Source: Ferdinandcohnia sp036962705
Lineage (GTDB): Bacteria; Bacillota; Bacilli; Bacillales; Bacillaceae_L
Direction of reading: 5' to 3'
NCBI RefSeq assembly: GCF_036962705.1
Contig: NZ_JBALOQ010000057.1
Location: 1-64,000, forward strand
DNA length: 64,000 nt
The stretch's first letter is position 1; each line of letters starts with the position of its first letter. A program made the position numbers and the translations under genes. This document shows, in pieces, positions 1 to 7,285 of this stretch. The notes beneath the pieces are model-generated. The model saw nothing but the letters and a program-made list of their open reading frames with translations. It had not been told where the DNA came from and ran no database searches.

Positions 1-295
1 TTTCTATTCTCCTGTCTGAATGGCGATCGGATTTGGACTCTATTCCGAAGCTTTGCCTTTCCTCTGTCCGAATGGGACTGACTTTCTGACTCTGTCTCTT
101 CTTTTTTCTATTCTCCTGTCTGAATGGCGAGCGGATTTGGACTCTATTCCGTATCTTTGCCTTTCCTCTGTCCGAATGGAGATGACTTTCTGACTCTGTC
201 ACTTCTTTTTTCTATCCTTTTGTCCCAATTGCAAACGGATTTGGACTCTGTTCCGTATCTTTTACTTCCATTTGTCAAAATGGGAGGAAAATAAC
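1..295. repeat. Degenerate tandem array, 104-bp period built from 26-bp units
   Basis: Two near-identical 104-base units start at 1 and 105, and a third, more diverged and shortened, starts at 209. Inside each unit the motif CTGTCYGAATGG recurs 52 bases apart, and CTCTATTCCG/CTCTGTCTC elements sit midway between, so the basic period is about 26 bases. The array may continue left of the window. No convincing gene overlaps it. Its function is unknown; decayed TCCGA-type intergenic repeats of this kind are an inference, not a named family. Confidence 0.8.
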
Positions 296-306
296 AAAAT
301 AAGATA

Positions 307-343
307 CAAAAAAGCCACTTACTTGAAATCGAAGCAAGTGGCT
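307..343 (-). terminator. Intrinsic terminator of the DUF1646 gene
   Basis: Read on the minus strand, a 12-bp stem (AGCCACTTGCTT with AAGTAAGTGGCT) is followed by a run of six or seven T. It lies just after the stop of the gene at 356-1372. Confidence 0.85.
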
Positions 344-355
344 CTCCTCTTTTCT

Positions 356-1372
356 TTACCCCATTATAAGCAAATAAATAAAGAACACGACCATCATAAC
401 TAAACCAAATGGTACACCAAATACTGCCCATTCCTTACTTGTAATTCCAAGTTTGTTAGCTGAAATGATGTTTGGAATATTTCCCGGGATTAGCATTCCA
501 CCACTAATGATTAGCCCTAGTAGCAAGAAGCGAATAGTTTCCGTGCTCATGGATGGACTAATTTCGGCAGCCGCTAGTGTGGCATTATCGAGAACCGCTG
601 AAATCATATTAATCCAGTATAAAGCCCCTGGTTGTAAATGTAGTAAATACTGATTTACTAATGGTTCATAACCTGCACCTAGTAAAGTTAGCCCCATTAC
701 GAACAAGTAAATTTTAAAGGAACGGATAATAATCTCAGAGTAGCTTTCTGCCTGGTTGTCCCCTTGTAAGCCGCCTCCACCTTTACTTGGCTTTAATGCG
801 AATAATGCTACAACACCTATCAAAAGAACCGCAATAATAACTTCAGCGCCAATCAATTCAAAGAGATAAAAGAAATCCTCTTTTAATTTACTTGTGGTAA
901 TGGTTGATAATGGTTCCCCAACTGGAGTAAGCACTGCACCTAACCCAATCGAAAAACATGCTAAAATAACAGTCCGAATTTCAGTTCTGCGATCCAAACT
1001 TAACGTACTTACAATCGAGACGAGTACGATAGCTGCAATAATGGCAGTTATCACACTTGATAATAATCCTAATACGACAATAATGATTGCAAGAAATAGT
1101 CGAATATCCATTTTGTGACTTACTTTTAAAATTGCCCCTTCAATTGGCGTCTTCAACCATTTGAATAACAAGCCCGCGATAAGTACCGCAAGCGTGATAA
1201 AAATCGGGTCTTTTAAAGCGTGAACGAACAATTCTAAATTAAAGACACCACTTACGAGTGCCGCTAGAAGGCCCATAACAAATAAAAAAGGCTCTAAGTT
1301 CCGTTCAATTGGTTTTACAACGAAAGGTAAAAATAATACGAGTAGTAAAATGATAATTAGTCCAGCAGCCAA
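356..1372 (-). CDS. DUF1646 family membrane transporter (putative)
   Basis: This is a very hydrophobic protein of 338 residues with about ten predicted membrane segments and no signal peptide. The conserved parts are a GEPLSTITTSKL loop near residue 152 and a GNIPNIISANKLG loop near residue 297. These resemble the re-entrant loops of ion-transporter-superfamily carriers and fit the DUF1646 family, for which a cation or anion transport role is only presumed. The start is a TTG preceded at eight bases by GGAGG, and no better ATG exists. It is monocistronic, convergent with the repeat array and closed by a strong terminator. The substrate cannot be told from sequence. Confidence 0.75.
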   Translation of the reverse strand: MAAGLIIILLLVLFLPFVVKPIERNLEPFLFVMGLLAALVSGVFNLELFVHALKDPIFITLAVLIAGLLFKWLKTPIEGAILKVSHKMDIRLFLAIIIVVLGLLSSVITAIIAAIVLVSIVSTLSLDRRTEIRTVILACFSIGLGAVLTPVGEPLSTITTSKLKEDFFYLFELIGAEVIIAVLLIGVVALFALKPSKGGGGLQGDNQAESYSEIIIRSFKIYLFVMGLTLLGAGYEPLVNQYLLHLQPGALYWINMISAVLDNATLAAAEISPSMSTETIRFLLLGLIISGGMLIPGNIPNIISANKLGITSKEWAVFGVPFGLVMMVVFFIYLLIMG

Positions 1373-1403
1373 GTTTTATTCCTCCAATCCTTCTGCTATT
1401 CGC

Positions 1404-1425
1404 GTCTACTTATTAATAAGTAGAC
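1404..1425. promoter_or_regulatory. 22-bp perfect palindrome, possible operator
   Basis: GTCTACTTATTAATAAGTAGAC is its own reverse complement. It lies 32 bases upstream of the TTG start of the DUF1646 gene, in a 520-base divergent intergenic region. A partial copy of its core (ACTTATTAATAA) recurs at about 1557-1568. A dimeric repressor site is the simplest reading. The rest of 1426-1850 is AT-rich and shows nothing further that I can name. Confidence 0.5.
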
Positions 1426-1853
1426 ATTATGTATTGCTGGGTAAATTTTTGCGAAAGTTTTCCTCTCTATGATAACGTATGCTTGACTCTATTAATTTTA
1501 ACACACTTTTCAGAAGATTTTACTTAAATTTTTCTATGAGGAATTATATCATTATTACTTATTAATAATATGTAAACCCTCGCCGAGTAAATCCGAAAAT
1601 TTTAAAATGTAATATTGCAATATAATCTACGAGGCAACATAATGCGCATATTTATAGACATAATGGGTGTATAATTCGGCATTTGGTACTATTTCTATGA
1701 TACCGGCAGATTATGTCTACTAGAAACGCCCTAAAGAGGGATTATCACCAAATACGTTGGATTATCGCATTTGATTCCTTTATTTTATTATTGATATACT
1801 TATAATCGGTTAAGCGAACCGTTCATTACTATTTATTTTATAGGAAATACATT

Positions 1854-1869
1854 TGTGAAATTATTCACA
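1854..1869. promoter_or_regulatory. FNR/CRP-type inverted repeat
   Basis: TGTGA-N6-TCACA lies here, and its arms extend to TTTGTGAA/TTCACAAA. This is the exact half-site geometry of the CRP/FNR superfamily; Bacillus Fnr uses the same consensus. It is only 25 bases before the start codon of the NCS1 permease, so it would more plausibly repress than activate. The regulator is inferred, not shown. Confidence 0.5.
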
Positions 1870-1893
1870 AACTAAAAAAAGGGAGTTGATAGG

Positions 1894-3294
1894 ATGGGAT
1901 CTGTTATCCAATCGGAGCAAAATCGCAACGAAGCGTTGAGTGATGATTATTCCTTGGATAGAGTACCACTTAACAAAAGAAACATGAGTTGGTTAAGTAT
2001 AACGAATATTACATTCGGAATTGCAACGGCTATATTTTATTTTCAAATGGGAAGTGTTATGGCTCTTCAATTTGGTGCTATTAACGCTATTATTTCCGCT
2101 ATATATGCGATTATCGTTGCCGGTATTCTTGGAACATTCATTGCGTACTTATCTGCAAAGTCTGGTATGAACGTCAATTTATTATCAAGGGGTGGCGGGT
2201 TCGGCTATATTGGCGCATCATTAACCTCCATTATTTATGCCACAAATTTCATCATGTATTGTGCACTTGAAGGTTTAATTCTTGTTTCCGCAGTCCATGA
2301 ATTCTTACCCATTATTCCTGAATGGGCTTTAATTCTATTCTTTGGTATCCTCGTCATTCCATTAAATTGGTTTGGAATCAAACAATTGGACAAATTACAA
2401 AAATGGTCCTTACCACTATTTGGCGTCTTTTTAATCGCCGCGATTATTGTAGCAGCAATGACACCGTCTTTATACGATGGAAGTTTCTGGACCTATATGC
2501 CTGAAAATGTTCAGGTTGGAGGAACTGCTCTTCTACTTTGTATCGGTATGCAACACGGGATTATGGGATTAACCCCCCTACTTGCGTCCGACTATGCACG
2601 TTTTCTTAAGCCTAAAGACGTAAAAATCGGAATCTTTGCAATTGGCTTTATCCCACAGATTTTCTGTTTTGGTGTAATGGGCGGATTAGGTATTTGGTTC
2701 GGTGTTCGTCTTGGTGAACCAAATCCTGGTGTGTACATCGTTACACTTCTAGGTATGTGGGGAGCATTATTTACAATGATTACCCAAGTTAGAATTAACG
2801 TTACAAACATTTACAGTGGTTCACTATCCCTTTCAAACTTCTTTGAAAACGCATTACATTTTAAACCCGGAAGACGATTTTGGGTCGTTGTAACCGGAGT
2901 ATCGGCCATCTTCTTAATGCTTGGTAATATTGTCGATCACCTTGGTACAGTCTTGACTTTCCAAGGAGTCTTCCTATTATCTTGGGCATCTATTTTAGTG
3001 ACAGATGCAGTTTTCGTTAAGAAAATATTAAAGCTTAGCCCGGGTTACTATGAGGCTAAACAAGCGTACTTATATAAATGGAACCCAGTCGGTGTTGGCG
3101 CACTATTAATTTCATGTATCCTTGGAACGGTCGCCGCGCTAGGATTTATGGGGACGTTTTTACAAAGTACAGCCGCGTTTTTTGCAAGCATTCTTGCATC
3201 AATCCTAACGATCATTTTAGCAATTGTTACAAAAGGAAAATATTATGCAAAGAATGAATCAACTAATATTAAAAAAGAAGAGTACGTCGCTTAA
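1894..3294 (+). CDS. NCS1-family purine/cytosine permease-like transporter
   Basis: This 466-residue protein has a short hydrophilic N-terminus and about twelve membrane helices, starting after RNMSWLSITNITFGIAT (residues 29-45). That stretch is typical of nucleobase:cation symporter-1 proteins of the purine-cytosine permease type. Family residues seen include the glycine-rich GGGFGYIGAS segment near 108 and NVTNIYSGSLSLSN near 301, where NCS1 proteins form part of the substrate site. A GGGAGTTGATAGG ribosome site precedes the ATG. It is transcribed alone, with an Fnr-like palindrome upstream and a clear terminator downstream. The substrate could be cytosine, a purine or allantoin; the following aminotransferase, which resembles purine-catabolic PucG, hints at ureide or purine use but has its own promoter. 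Confidence 0.8.
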   Translation: MGSVIQSEQNRNEALSDDYSLDRVPLNKRNMSWLSITNITFGIATAIFYFQMGSVMALQFGAINAIISAIYAIIVAGILGTFIAYLSAKSGMNVNLLSRGGGFGYIGASLTSIIYATNFIMYCALEGLILVSAVHEFLPIIPEWALILFFGILVIPLNWFGIKQLDKLQKWSLPLFGVFLIAAIIVAAMTPSLYDGSFWTYMPENVQVGGTALLLCIGMQHGIMGLTPLLASDYARFLKPKDVKIGIFAIGFIPQIFCFGVMGGLGIWFGVRLGEPNPGVYIVTLLGMWGALFTMITQVRINVTNIYSGSLSLSNFFENALHFKPGRRFWVVVTGVSAIFLMLGNIVDHLGTVLTFQGVFLLSWASILVTDAVFVKKILKLSPGYYEAKQAYLYKWNPVGVGALLISCILGTVAALGFMGTFLQSTAAFFASILASILTIILAIVTKGKYYAKNESTNIKKEEYVA

Positions 3295-3300
3295 TCTTCA

Positions 3301-3332
3301 AGTGGTGGCCTATTGTAGGTCACCGCTTTTTT
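3301..3332 (+). terminator. Terminator of the NCS1 permease
   Basis: The stem GGTGGCCTA/TAGGTCACC with a three-base loop is followed by CGCTTTTTT, directly after the permease stop codon. Confidence 0.85.
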
Positions 3333-3339
3333 ACATCTA

Positions 3340-3606
3340 TTTTTCTTTTCATTCCCGGTTAGGAACCGACAATTCCCTAAAAGCAGTGAATGGATTTGCA
3401 GAGCATTGGCGGGGATCTAACAAGAAGACCTCGGCGGAGCCTTAACAAGTGCACCGGCTGTTACCTCTAAGCGACCAAACCATCTAGAAGTCTTCGTGAG
3501 AGGCACCGGAAATCGCCTTCACAAAAGAGAAAGGACTGGCTCGCACTAGGAGGCATAGGAAAACCTTGGCGGTACCCTCACCTCAGCAGCAGTTTCCTGG
3601 GGACTG
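3340..3606 (+). other. Unexplained structured, non-coding segment (possible ncRNA)
   Basis: About 270 bases of higher GC content, with no credible open frame, lie between two intrinsic terminators. Visible structure includes a CGGTT-AGG-AACCG hairpin near 3358, a stem GTGAGAGGC/GCCTTCAC around 3496-3522, and two 17-base direct repeats (GGCGG...TAACAAG) at 3408-3424 and 3433-3449, matching at 13 of 17 positions. A third TTGGCGG occurs at about 3566. It does not show the core of any common Bacillus riboswitch or of 6S, SRP, tmRNA or RNase P RNA. The terminator at its 3' end suggests a discrete plus-strand transcript. Confidence 0.4.
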
Positions 3607-3633
3607 AAACGGAAGGGTCATCTGCCGTTTTTT
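3607..3633 (+). terminator. Terminator closing the structured segment
   Basis: AAACGG pairs with CCGTTT, with two further inner pairs, and is followed by a T run on the plus strand. It ends 86 bases before the aminotransferase, which then has its own -10 sequence. Confidence 0.7.
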
Positions 3634-3639
3634 ATGATA

Positions 3640-3668
3640 ATGAAAAATATATTAAAATAAGATATAAT
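3640..3668 (+). promoter_or_regulatory. Probable sigma-A promoter of the aminotransferase
   Basis: A perfect TATAAT lies at 3663-3668, with a weak ATGAAA 17 bases upstream as the -35. It sits between the terminator at 3607-3633 and the start at 3719, so the aminotransferase is probably transcribed independently. Confidence 0.4.
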
Positions 3669-3718
3669 CGAATCTAGATGAAATAATCTTATGAAAATTG
3701 TGAAATGGAGGAAAAACT

Positions 3719-4876
3719 ATGTATCCAAATATTCTTAGACATCCTGGACCTACTCCAATTCCTAGGAAAGTGGAACTGGCAATGGCCCAAGACATGATTA
3801 GCCATCGCACAGAAGAATTTGTCAAGCTATATCAAGAAACCACCGGGCGTGTCAAAGCTGTTTTCGGAACTAAGCAAGATATATTGCTTCTTCCTTCAGG
3901 AGGAACTGCAGCATTAGAAGCAGCTGTGGTAAATACAGTTTCCCCAGGAGATGAAGTTGTTGTCATTACAGTAGGCGCCTTTGGCGATTATTTCGTTTCA
4001 ATTTGTGAAAAATATGGCTTAACTGTACATAAGCTTTCAAAAAATTGGGGTGAAGCTTGTACCAAAGAAGACCTGGTTGATTTTTTGAAACCGCTATCTA
4101 ATATTAAGGCTGTTTTTGCTACATATAATGAAACTTCAACAGGAATTTTAAATCCTGTCAACGAATTAGCAGAAGTGGTACACAACCATTCAGATGCCCT
4201 CTTTATCGTTGATGGCGTAAGCTGTATTGGCGGTGCCCCTGCTGAAATGGACGAATGGGGTATTGACATATTGGTAACAGGTTCACAAAAAGCGATGATG
4301 CTTCCTCCTGGACTTGCTCTTTTAGCTGTAAGTGATAGAGCCTGGAAAGTGATAGAGGCAAATCATACTACTGCATATTATCTAAATCTATTAAGCTATC
4401 GTGAGTGGGCAGCAAAAGGAATGACACCTAATACGCCAGCGATTTCGCTCATTATGGGTCTTTCTGCTGTGTGCGATTTAATCGAGGAGGAAGGTGGATT
4501 TTCGAAAACAGTTGAACGACATGAAGTTATGAAAAACATGGTTCGGGAATCTATGAGAGCCTTATCAATTGAATTATTAACGAGTGATGAATATGCATCA
4601 CCAACAATCACCGCAATCCGTGCACCTGAAGGATTAGATTTGGCAGCCTATTTAGGACACTTAAAAAAGCAGTATCACCTTGATTTTGCTGGTGGTCTTG
4701 GCCATCTTCAAGGTGAAATTTTCAGATTTGGACATATGGGCTATTGCTTCCCTAGCGATATTCTTCAAGCAGTTTCCCTAATGGAAGCAGGTTTGCAGGA
4801 CTTTGGTTATCAATTTGAGCCAGGTGCTGGAGTAAATGCTGCGCAAAATATTTTCTTGTCCTCATTAAGAAAGTAG
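3719..4876 (+). CDS. Class V PLP-dependent aminotransferase (alanine/ureidoglycine-glyoxylate type)
   Basis: This 385-residue protein opens with the GPTPIP motif (10-15) and SHRTEEF (28-34), both typical of alanine-glyoxylate, serine-pyruvate and (S)-ureidoglycine-glyoxylate aminotransferases. PSGGTAALEAA (59-69) makes the phosphate-binding loop, VDG places Asp165 against the pyridine nitrogen, and TGSQKAMM carries the Schiff-base Lys191. It would be cytosolic and use glyoxylate or pyruvate as amino acceptor. The neighbouring NCS1 permease makes a purine/ureide role like PucG conceivable, but the other puc genes are not here, so the substrate is left open. A GGAGG site lies seven bases before the ATG. 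Confidence 0.8.
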   Translation: MYPNILRHPGPTPIPRKVELAMAQDMISHRTEEFVKLYQETTGRVKAVFGTKQDILLLPSGGTAALEAAVVNTVSPGDEVVVITVGAFGDYFVSICEKYGLTVHKLSKNWGEACTKEDLVDFLKPLSNIKAVFATYNETSTGILNPVNELAEVVHNHSDALFIVDGVSCIGGAPAEMDEWGIDILVTGSQKAMMLPPGLALLAVSDRAWKVIEANHTTAYYLNLLSYREWAAKGMTPNTPAISLIMGLSAVCDLIEEEGGFSKTVERHEVMKNMVRESMRALSIELLTSDEYASPTITAIRAPEGLDLAAYLGHLKKQYHLDFAGGLGHLQGEIFRFGHMGYCFPSDILQAVSLMEAGLQDFGYQFEPGAGVNAAQNIFLSSLRK

Positions 4877-4887
4877 CATAGTTACGG

Positions 4888-4922
4888 TGCCAGACTCCCA
4901 CTAATGTAATAGGGGTCTGGCA
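4888..4922. terminator. Convergent terminator between aminotransferase and HPr-kinase-like gene
   Basis: TGCCAGAC-CCC pairs with GGG-GTCTGGCA around a short loop. The downstream T tract is poor on either strand. The sequence belongs to the GGTGCC...-type hairpins also seen near 55273 in this window. Confidence 0.6.
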
Positions 4923-4932
4923 TCTGTTGTTT

Positions 4933-4952
4933 GGAGGCTTTACCTTTATTCA
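4933..4952. repeat. Left copy of 20-bp direct repeat flanking the HPr-kinase-like gene
   Basis: GGAGGCTTTACCTTTATTCA here matches 5975-5994 at 19 of 20 positions in the same orientation. This copy overlaps the last codon and stop of the gene. The two copies lie 1042 bases apart and bracket the whole coding region. Confidence 0.7.
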
Positions 4953-5884
4953 TTATTAATTTCAGCTTCAATCCTGCTCATGAATTCTTCAGCTGCATTG
5001 TATCCTTGCTGTTTCAAATACCAGTTATTTGCCGCTGCTTCAATAAGCCCGGCTACATCACGACCTGGCTGTAGCTGGATTTCAATTGAAGGAATCTTAA
5101 CACCCATATATTCCATTGTGTTGATTTCCTGTTCCAAATCATTATACAAGCCGTCTTTTTCCCATTTCGTTAAATGAATATCAAGGGTAATCCGTGTTTC
5201 ATCTTGAAAGGCTTTTCTTCCATACATCCGAACCACATTTAATAGCCCAATACTACGGAGGGCCAAAAATTCTTTTGTTTTTTCATCATGTGTCCCTAAG
5301 ATGGTTTGTGGACTTAGCTTTTTTAAAACAACGATATCATCCGCTACGAGCCTGTGTCCTCTCCGGATTAACGTATGGGCTGTCTCGCTTTTTCCTACTC
5401 CTGAATTTCCACGAATTAGAATTCCAATCCCAGAAACATTCATACAAACTCCATGTACGGCAATTTCCTCAGCTAATTCCTTTATCAAATATGCGTCCAA
5501 TTTTACGATAAAATCAGAAGTTACCTCAATATCTTTCGTCACCAACAACGGAATCCCTTGCTCCACACAATGCTGCGTTAAATATGTGAGCCCTTCTTCC
5601 CCACATGTGACGATAAAACACGGAGGATGATATTGTACAATATTTCCAATCCGGATTCTACGTTCCTCTTTTGTGAGCTTATGTAAATATGTAACTTCCT
5701 TTTTCCCTAGAATTTGAACCCGCTCTGTAGGAAAAAAGTCGAAATGGCCAACGAACTCTAGACCTGGACGATGCACCCGAGATTGCGTGATCGTATTTTG
5801 TAGCTGGCTTTCACCAGCCAGTACCTTCAACGAAAACTTGCGAACCAAGTCTTCCACTATTATCTTCTTCAACCTACTAATCAC
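4946..5884 (-). CDS. HPr kinase/phosphorylase homologue, divergent paralogue-like copy
   Basis: This 312-residue protein is full length for HprK, which phosphorylates HPr on serine in carbon catabolite control. The N-terminal domain is intact (FVGHFDFFPTERVQILG, 44-60). The catalytic domain shows His144, the P-loop GNSGVGKS (159-166) and RGHRLVADD (175-183). The normally near-invariant segment after it is altered, reading LRSIGLLNVVRMYGRKA where HprK usually has a GLGIINV..LFG-type stretch. The gene also lacks the usual lgt/ppaX neighbours. I read it as a second, specialised copy rather than the main catabolite-repression kinase. Its start is a GTG with only a weak ribosome site (GGCGGGTG) touching it. 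Its leader is a chain of hairpins, and a direct repeat flanks it. Confidence 0.75.
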   Translation of the reverse strand: MISRLKKIIVEDLVRKFSLKVLAGESQLQNTITQSRVHRPGLEFVGHFDFFPTERVQILGKKEVTYLHKLTKEERRIRIGNIVQYHPPCFIVTCGEEGLTYLTQHCVEQGIPLLVTKDIEVTSDFIVKLDAYLIKELAEEIAVHGVCMNVSGIGILIRGNSGVGKSETAHTLIRRGHRLVADDIVVLKKLSPQTILGTHDEKTKEFLALRSIGLLNVVRMYGRKAFQDETRITLDIHLTKWEKDGLYNDLEQEINTMEYMGVKIPSIEIQLQPGRDVAGLIEAAANNWYLKQQGYNAAEEFMSRIEAEINNE

Positions 5885-5893
5885 CCGCCAATC

Positions 5894-6016
5894 AAATACG
5901 CCTTGGCGTATTTGCGCCCAGATTTTTTTCGAGCTTGCCCGAAAAACTTCTTTTGAAAATCTGTGGCATCCGCCGGAGGCTTTAACTTTATTCAGTTAAC
6001 AACTGAATAAAGTTAA
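5894..6016 (-). promoter_or_regulatory. Chain of hairpins in the leader of the HPr-kinase-like gene
   Basis: Three stem-loops follow one another. The first has 16-bp perfect arms at 5982-5997 and 6001-6016 with a 3-base loop. The second is nested, CAGATTTT/AAAATCTG (5919-5926, 5956-5963) enclosing TTTTTCG/CGAAAAA. The third is AAATACGCC/GGCGTATTT at 5894-5913, ending ten bases before the GTG start. A GC-rich imperfect palindrome (GGCATCCGCCGGAGGC) lies at 5965-5980. The last hairpin could occlude the ribosome site. Confidence 0.55.
5975..5994. repeat. Right copy of 20-bp direct repeat
   Basis: GGAGGCTTTAACTTTATTCA is the partner of 4933-4952 with one mismatch. It overlaps the first arm of the 16-bp hairpin. 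Confidence 0.7.
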
Positions 6017-6100
6017 TCTTTTATTAGAATTATACTTTATGAATAGTGTAAGCGCCATCATATTAGTTTGTTTTTTGTGCATTTATACGGAATTTTTCTT

Positions 6101-6216
6101 TTGTCCGATATATGATGATTTTGGTTCGATATATTAAACATTTGGTTCGAAATATTTTCAAGTTTTTCCGATATACTGCCAGCATTGTCCGATTTATTCA
6201 AAATTTGGTACGATAA
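6101..6216. repeat. Degenerate tandem array with exact 21-bp period
   Basis: The core CGATATA or a close variant (TCCGATATA, TTCGATATA, TTCGAAATA, TCCGATTTA, TACGATAAC) has its C at 6106, 6127, 6148, 6169, 6190 and 6211, exactly 21 bases apart. The rest of each unit is AT-rich and variable. The array fills the gap between the hairpin leader and the terminator of the dehydrogenase gene. A period of two helical turns puts all cores on one face of the DNA. Confidence 0.75.
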
Positions 6217-6220
6217 CCAC

Positions 6221-6249
6221 AAAAAATAGCCTCCCCAAAGTGGAAAGGC
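6221..6249 (-). terminator. Terminator of the dehydrogenase gene
   Basis: On the minus strand GCCTTTCC pairs with GGGGAGGC, followed by TATTTTTTG. Confidence 0.8.
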
Positions 6250-6258
6250 CCAATCGTC

Positions 6259-7260
6259 TTATAGTTTTTTCACTGTTTCCCAGATCTCTTTATTTACTGG
6301 AATTCCCTCTTTTAGATTTTCCTCACGCTCTTTTGCTGTTCTCTCACCTGGATAAAGTATATCCGTAACCCCGTCCATTTTTGCTGAGGACTTTATATAT
6401 TCAGACATATTCTTGATATATTCATCTGCATAATCTGCACCCGCATAAGCAGTTGGATTTATCGCAATAAATAATTGTGAAATCCCTTCGTCCCTTGCAT
6501 CCATTCTCATATCAAATGTTGATCTACCAATCGATAACGCTGAGACCACCATGTCAATCGCGATCGAAAGCCCTGAGCCTTTCCAAAAACCTGCTGGAAG
6601 AACCTCACCACCGTTTAAAATAGCATCTGGGTCATTCGTCAGATTCCCCTCTGCATCATATCCCCCATCAAATGGGAGTTTCTCTCCTGCTAGCGAATAG
6701 GTTTGCAACTTCCCGTACGAAAATAGAGACTGTGCCATGTCCAATAAAACATGTTCTCCATTTTTCTGTGGGATGGATAGAATTAAAGGATTGTTACCGA
6801 TTCGCTTTTCTGTTCCACCCCAAGGTGGCATATTAGGAAATGTGTTTGTCATGCAAATTCCGATACAGCCGGCATCAGCGGCCTTCAAACCATATGTACC
6901 ACCACGAAGCCAGTGGTTCGTATGACTTAACGCAACACAACCGATGCCGTTTTCTCCAGCTAATTCAATCGCTCTTTCCATCGCAATACTCGCATTAATT
7001 GGACCAAACCCCAATTGCCCATCCCATTGCTCAAGCGCACCAATACCATTTTGTTTTTTCGGGTGCATGTTTGGCTTAATCGCACCCTCGTCGATTGCCT
7101 TCACAATAGAGGGAAACCTATTCAATCCATGGGAATAGACGCCATCACGGCTGTTATCAGCGATAATGGATGCAGCGGTCTCCGCCATTTCCTCCTCAAA
7201 TCCCCTTTTTAAAAGAACCCTTTTAAATGCATTTTTCAATTCATCATATGGTACACGCAT
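6259..7260 (-). CDS. 2,3-diketo-L-gulonate reductase-like dehydrogenase (LDH2/MDH2 family)
   Basis: This 333-residue protein resembles E. coli DlgD/YiaK along its length, including SGVYSHG-like DGVYSHGLNRFP, NHWLRGGTYG, MPPWGGTEKRIGNNPL, FSYGK, FWKGSGLSIAIDM and DEGISQLFIAI. The family uses NAD(P)H, with an unusual non-Rossmann fold, to reduce 2-oxo acids; DlgD acts on 2,3-diketo-L-gulonate in ascorbate or L-xylulose breakdown. An in-frame extension of 31 codons exists upstream, but the ATG at 7260 has AGGAGAG eight bases before it and matches the homologue start. No other ascorbate-catabolism gene is adjacent, so the physiological substrate is uncertain. It lies 25 bases downstream of the rhodanese gene and is probably co-transcribed with it. 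Confidence 0.82.
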   Translation of the reverse strand: MRVPYDELKNAFKRVLLKRGFEEEMAETAASIIADNSRDGVYSHGLNRFPSIVKAIDEGAIKPNMHPKKQNGIGALEQWDGQLGFGPINASIAMERAIELAGENGIGCVALSHTNHWLRGGTYGLKAADAGCIGICMTNTFPNMPPWGGTEKRIGNNPLILSIPQKNGEHVLLDMAQSLFSYGKLQTYSLAGEKLPFDGGYDAEGNLTNDPDAILNGGEVLPAGFWKGSGLSIAIDMVVSALSIGRSTFDMRMDARDEGISQLFIAINPTAYAGADYADEYIKNMSEYIKSSAKMDGVTDILYPGERTAKEREENLKEGIPVNKEIWETVKKL

Positions 7261-7285
7261 GTCAACAACTCTCCTTGCTAATATT

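Noticed and set aside
144..431. 95-codon open frame on the minus strand
   Set aside because: It runs across the 26/104-bp repeat array and the DUF1646 terminator and overlaps that gene.
3340..3606. T-box, SAM, lysine, cobalamin or ykkC riboswitch
   Set aside because: GGCGGTACC superficially recalls a T-box, but the TGGNACC core, specifier arm and the conserved cores of the other classes are absent.
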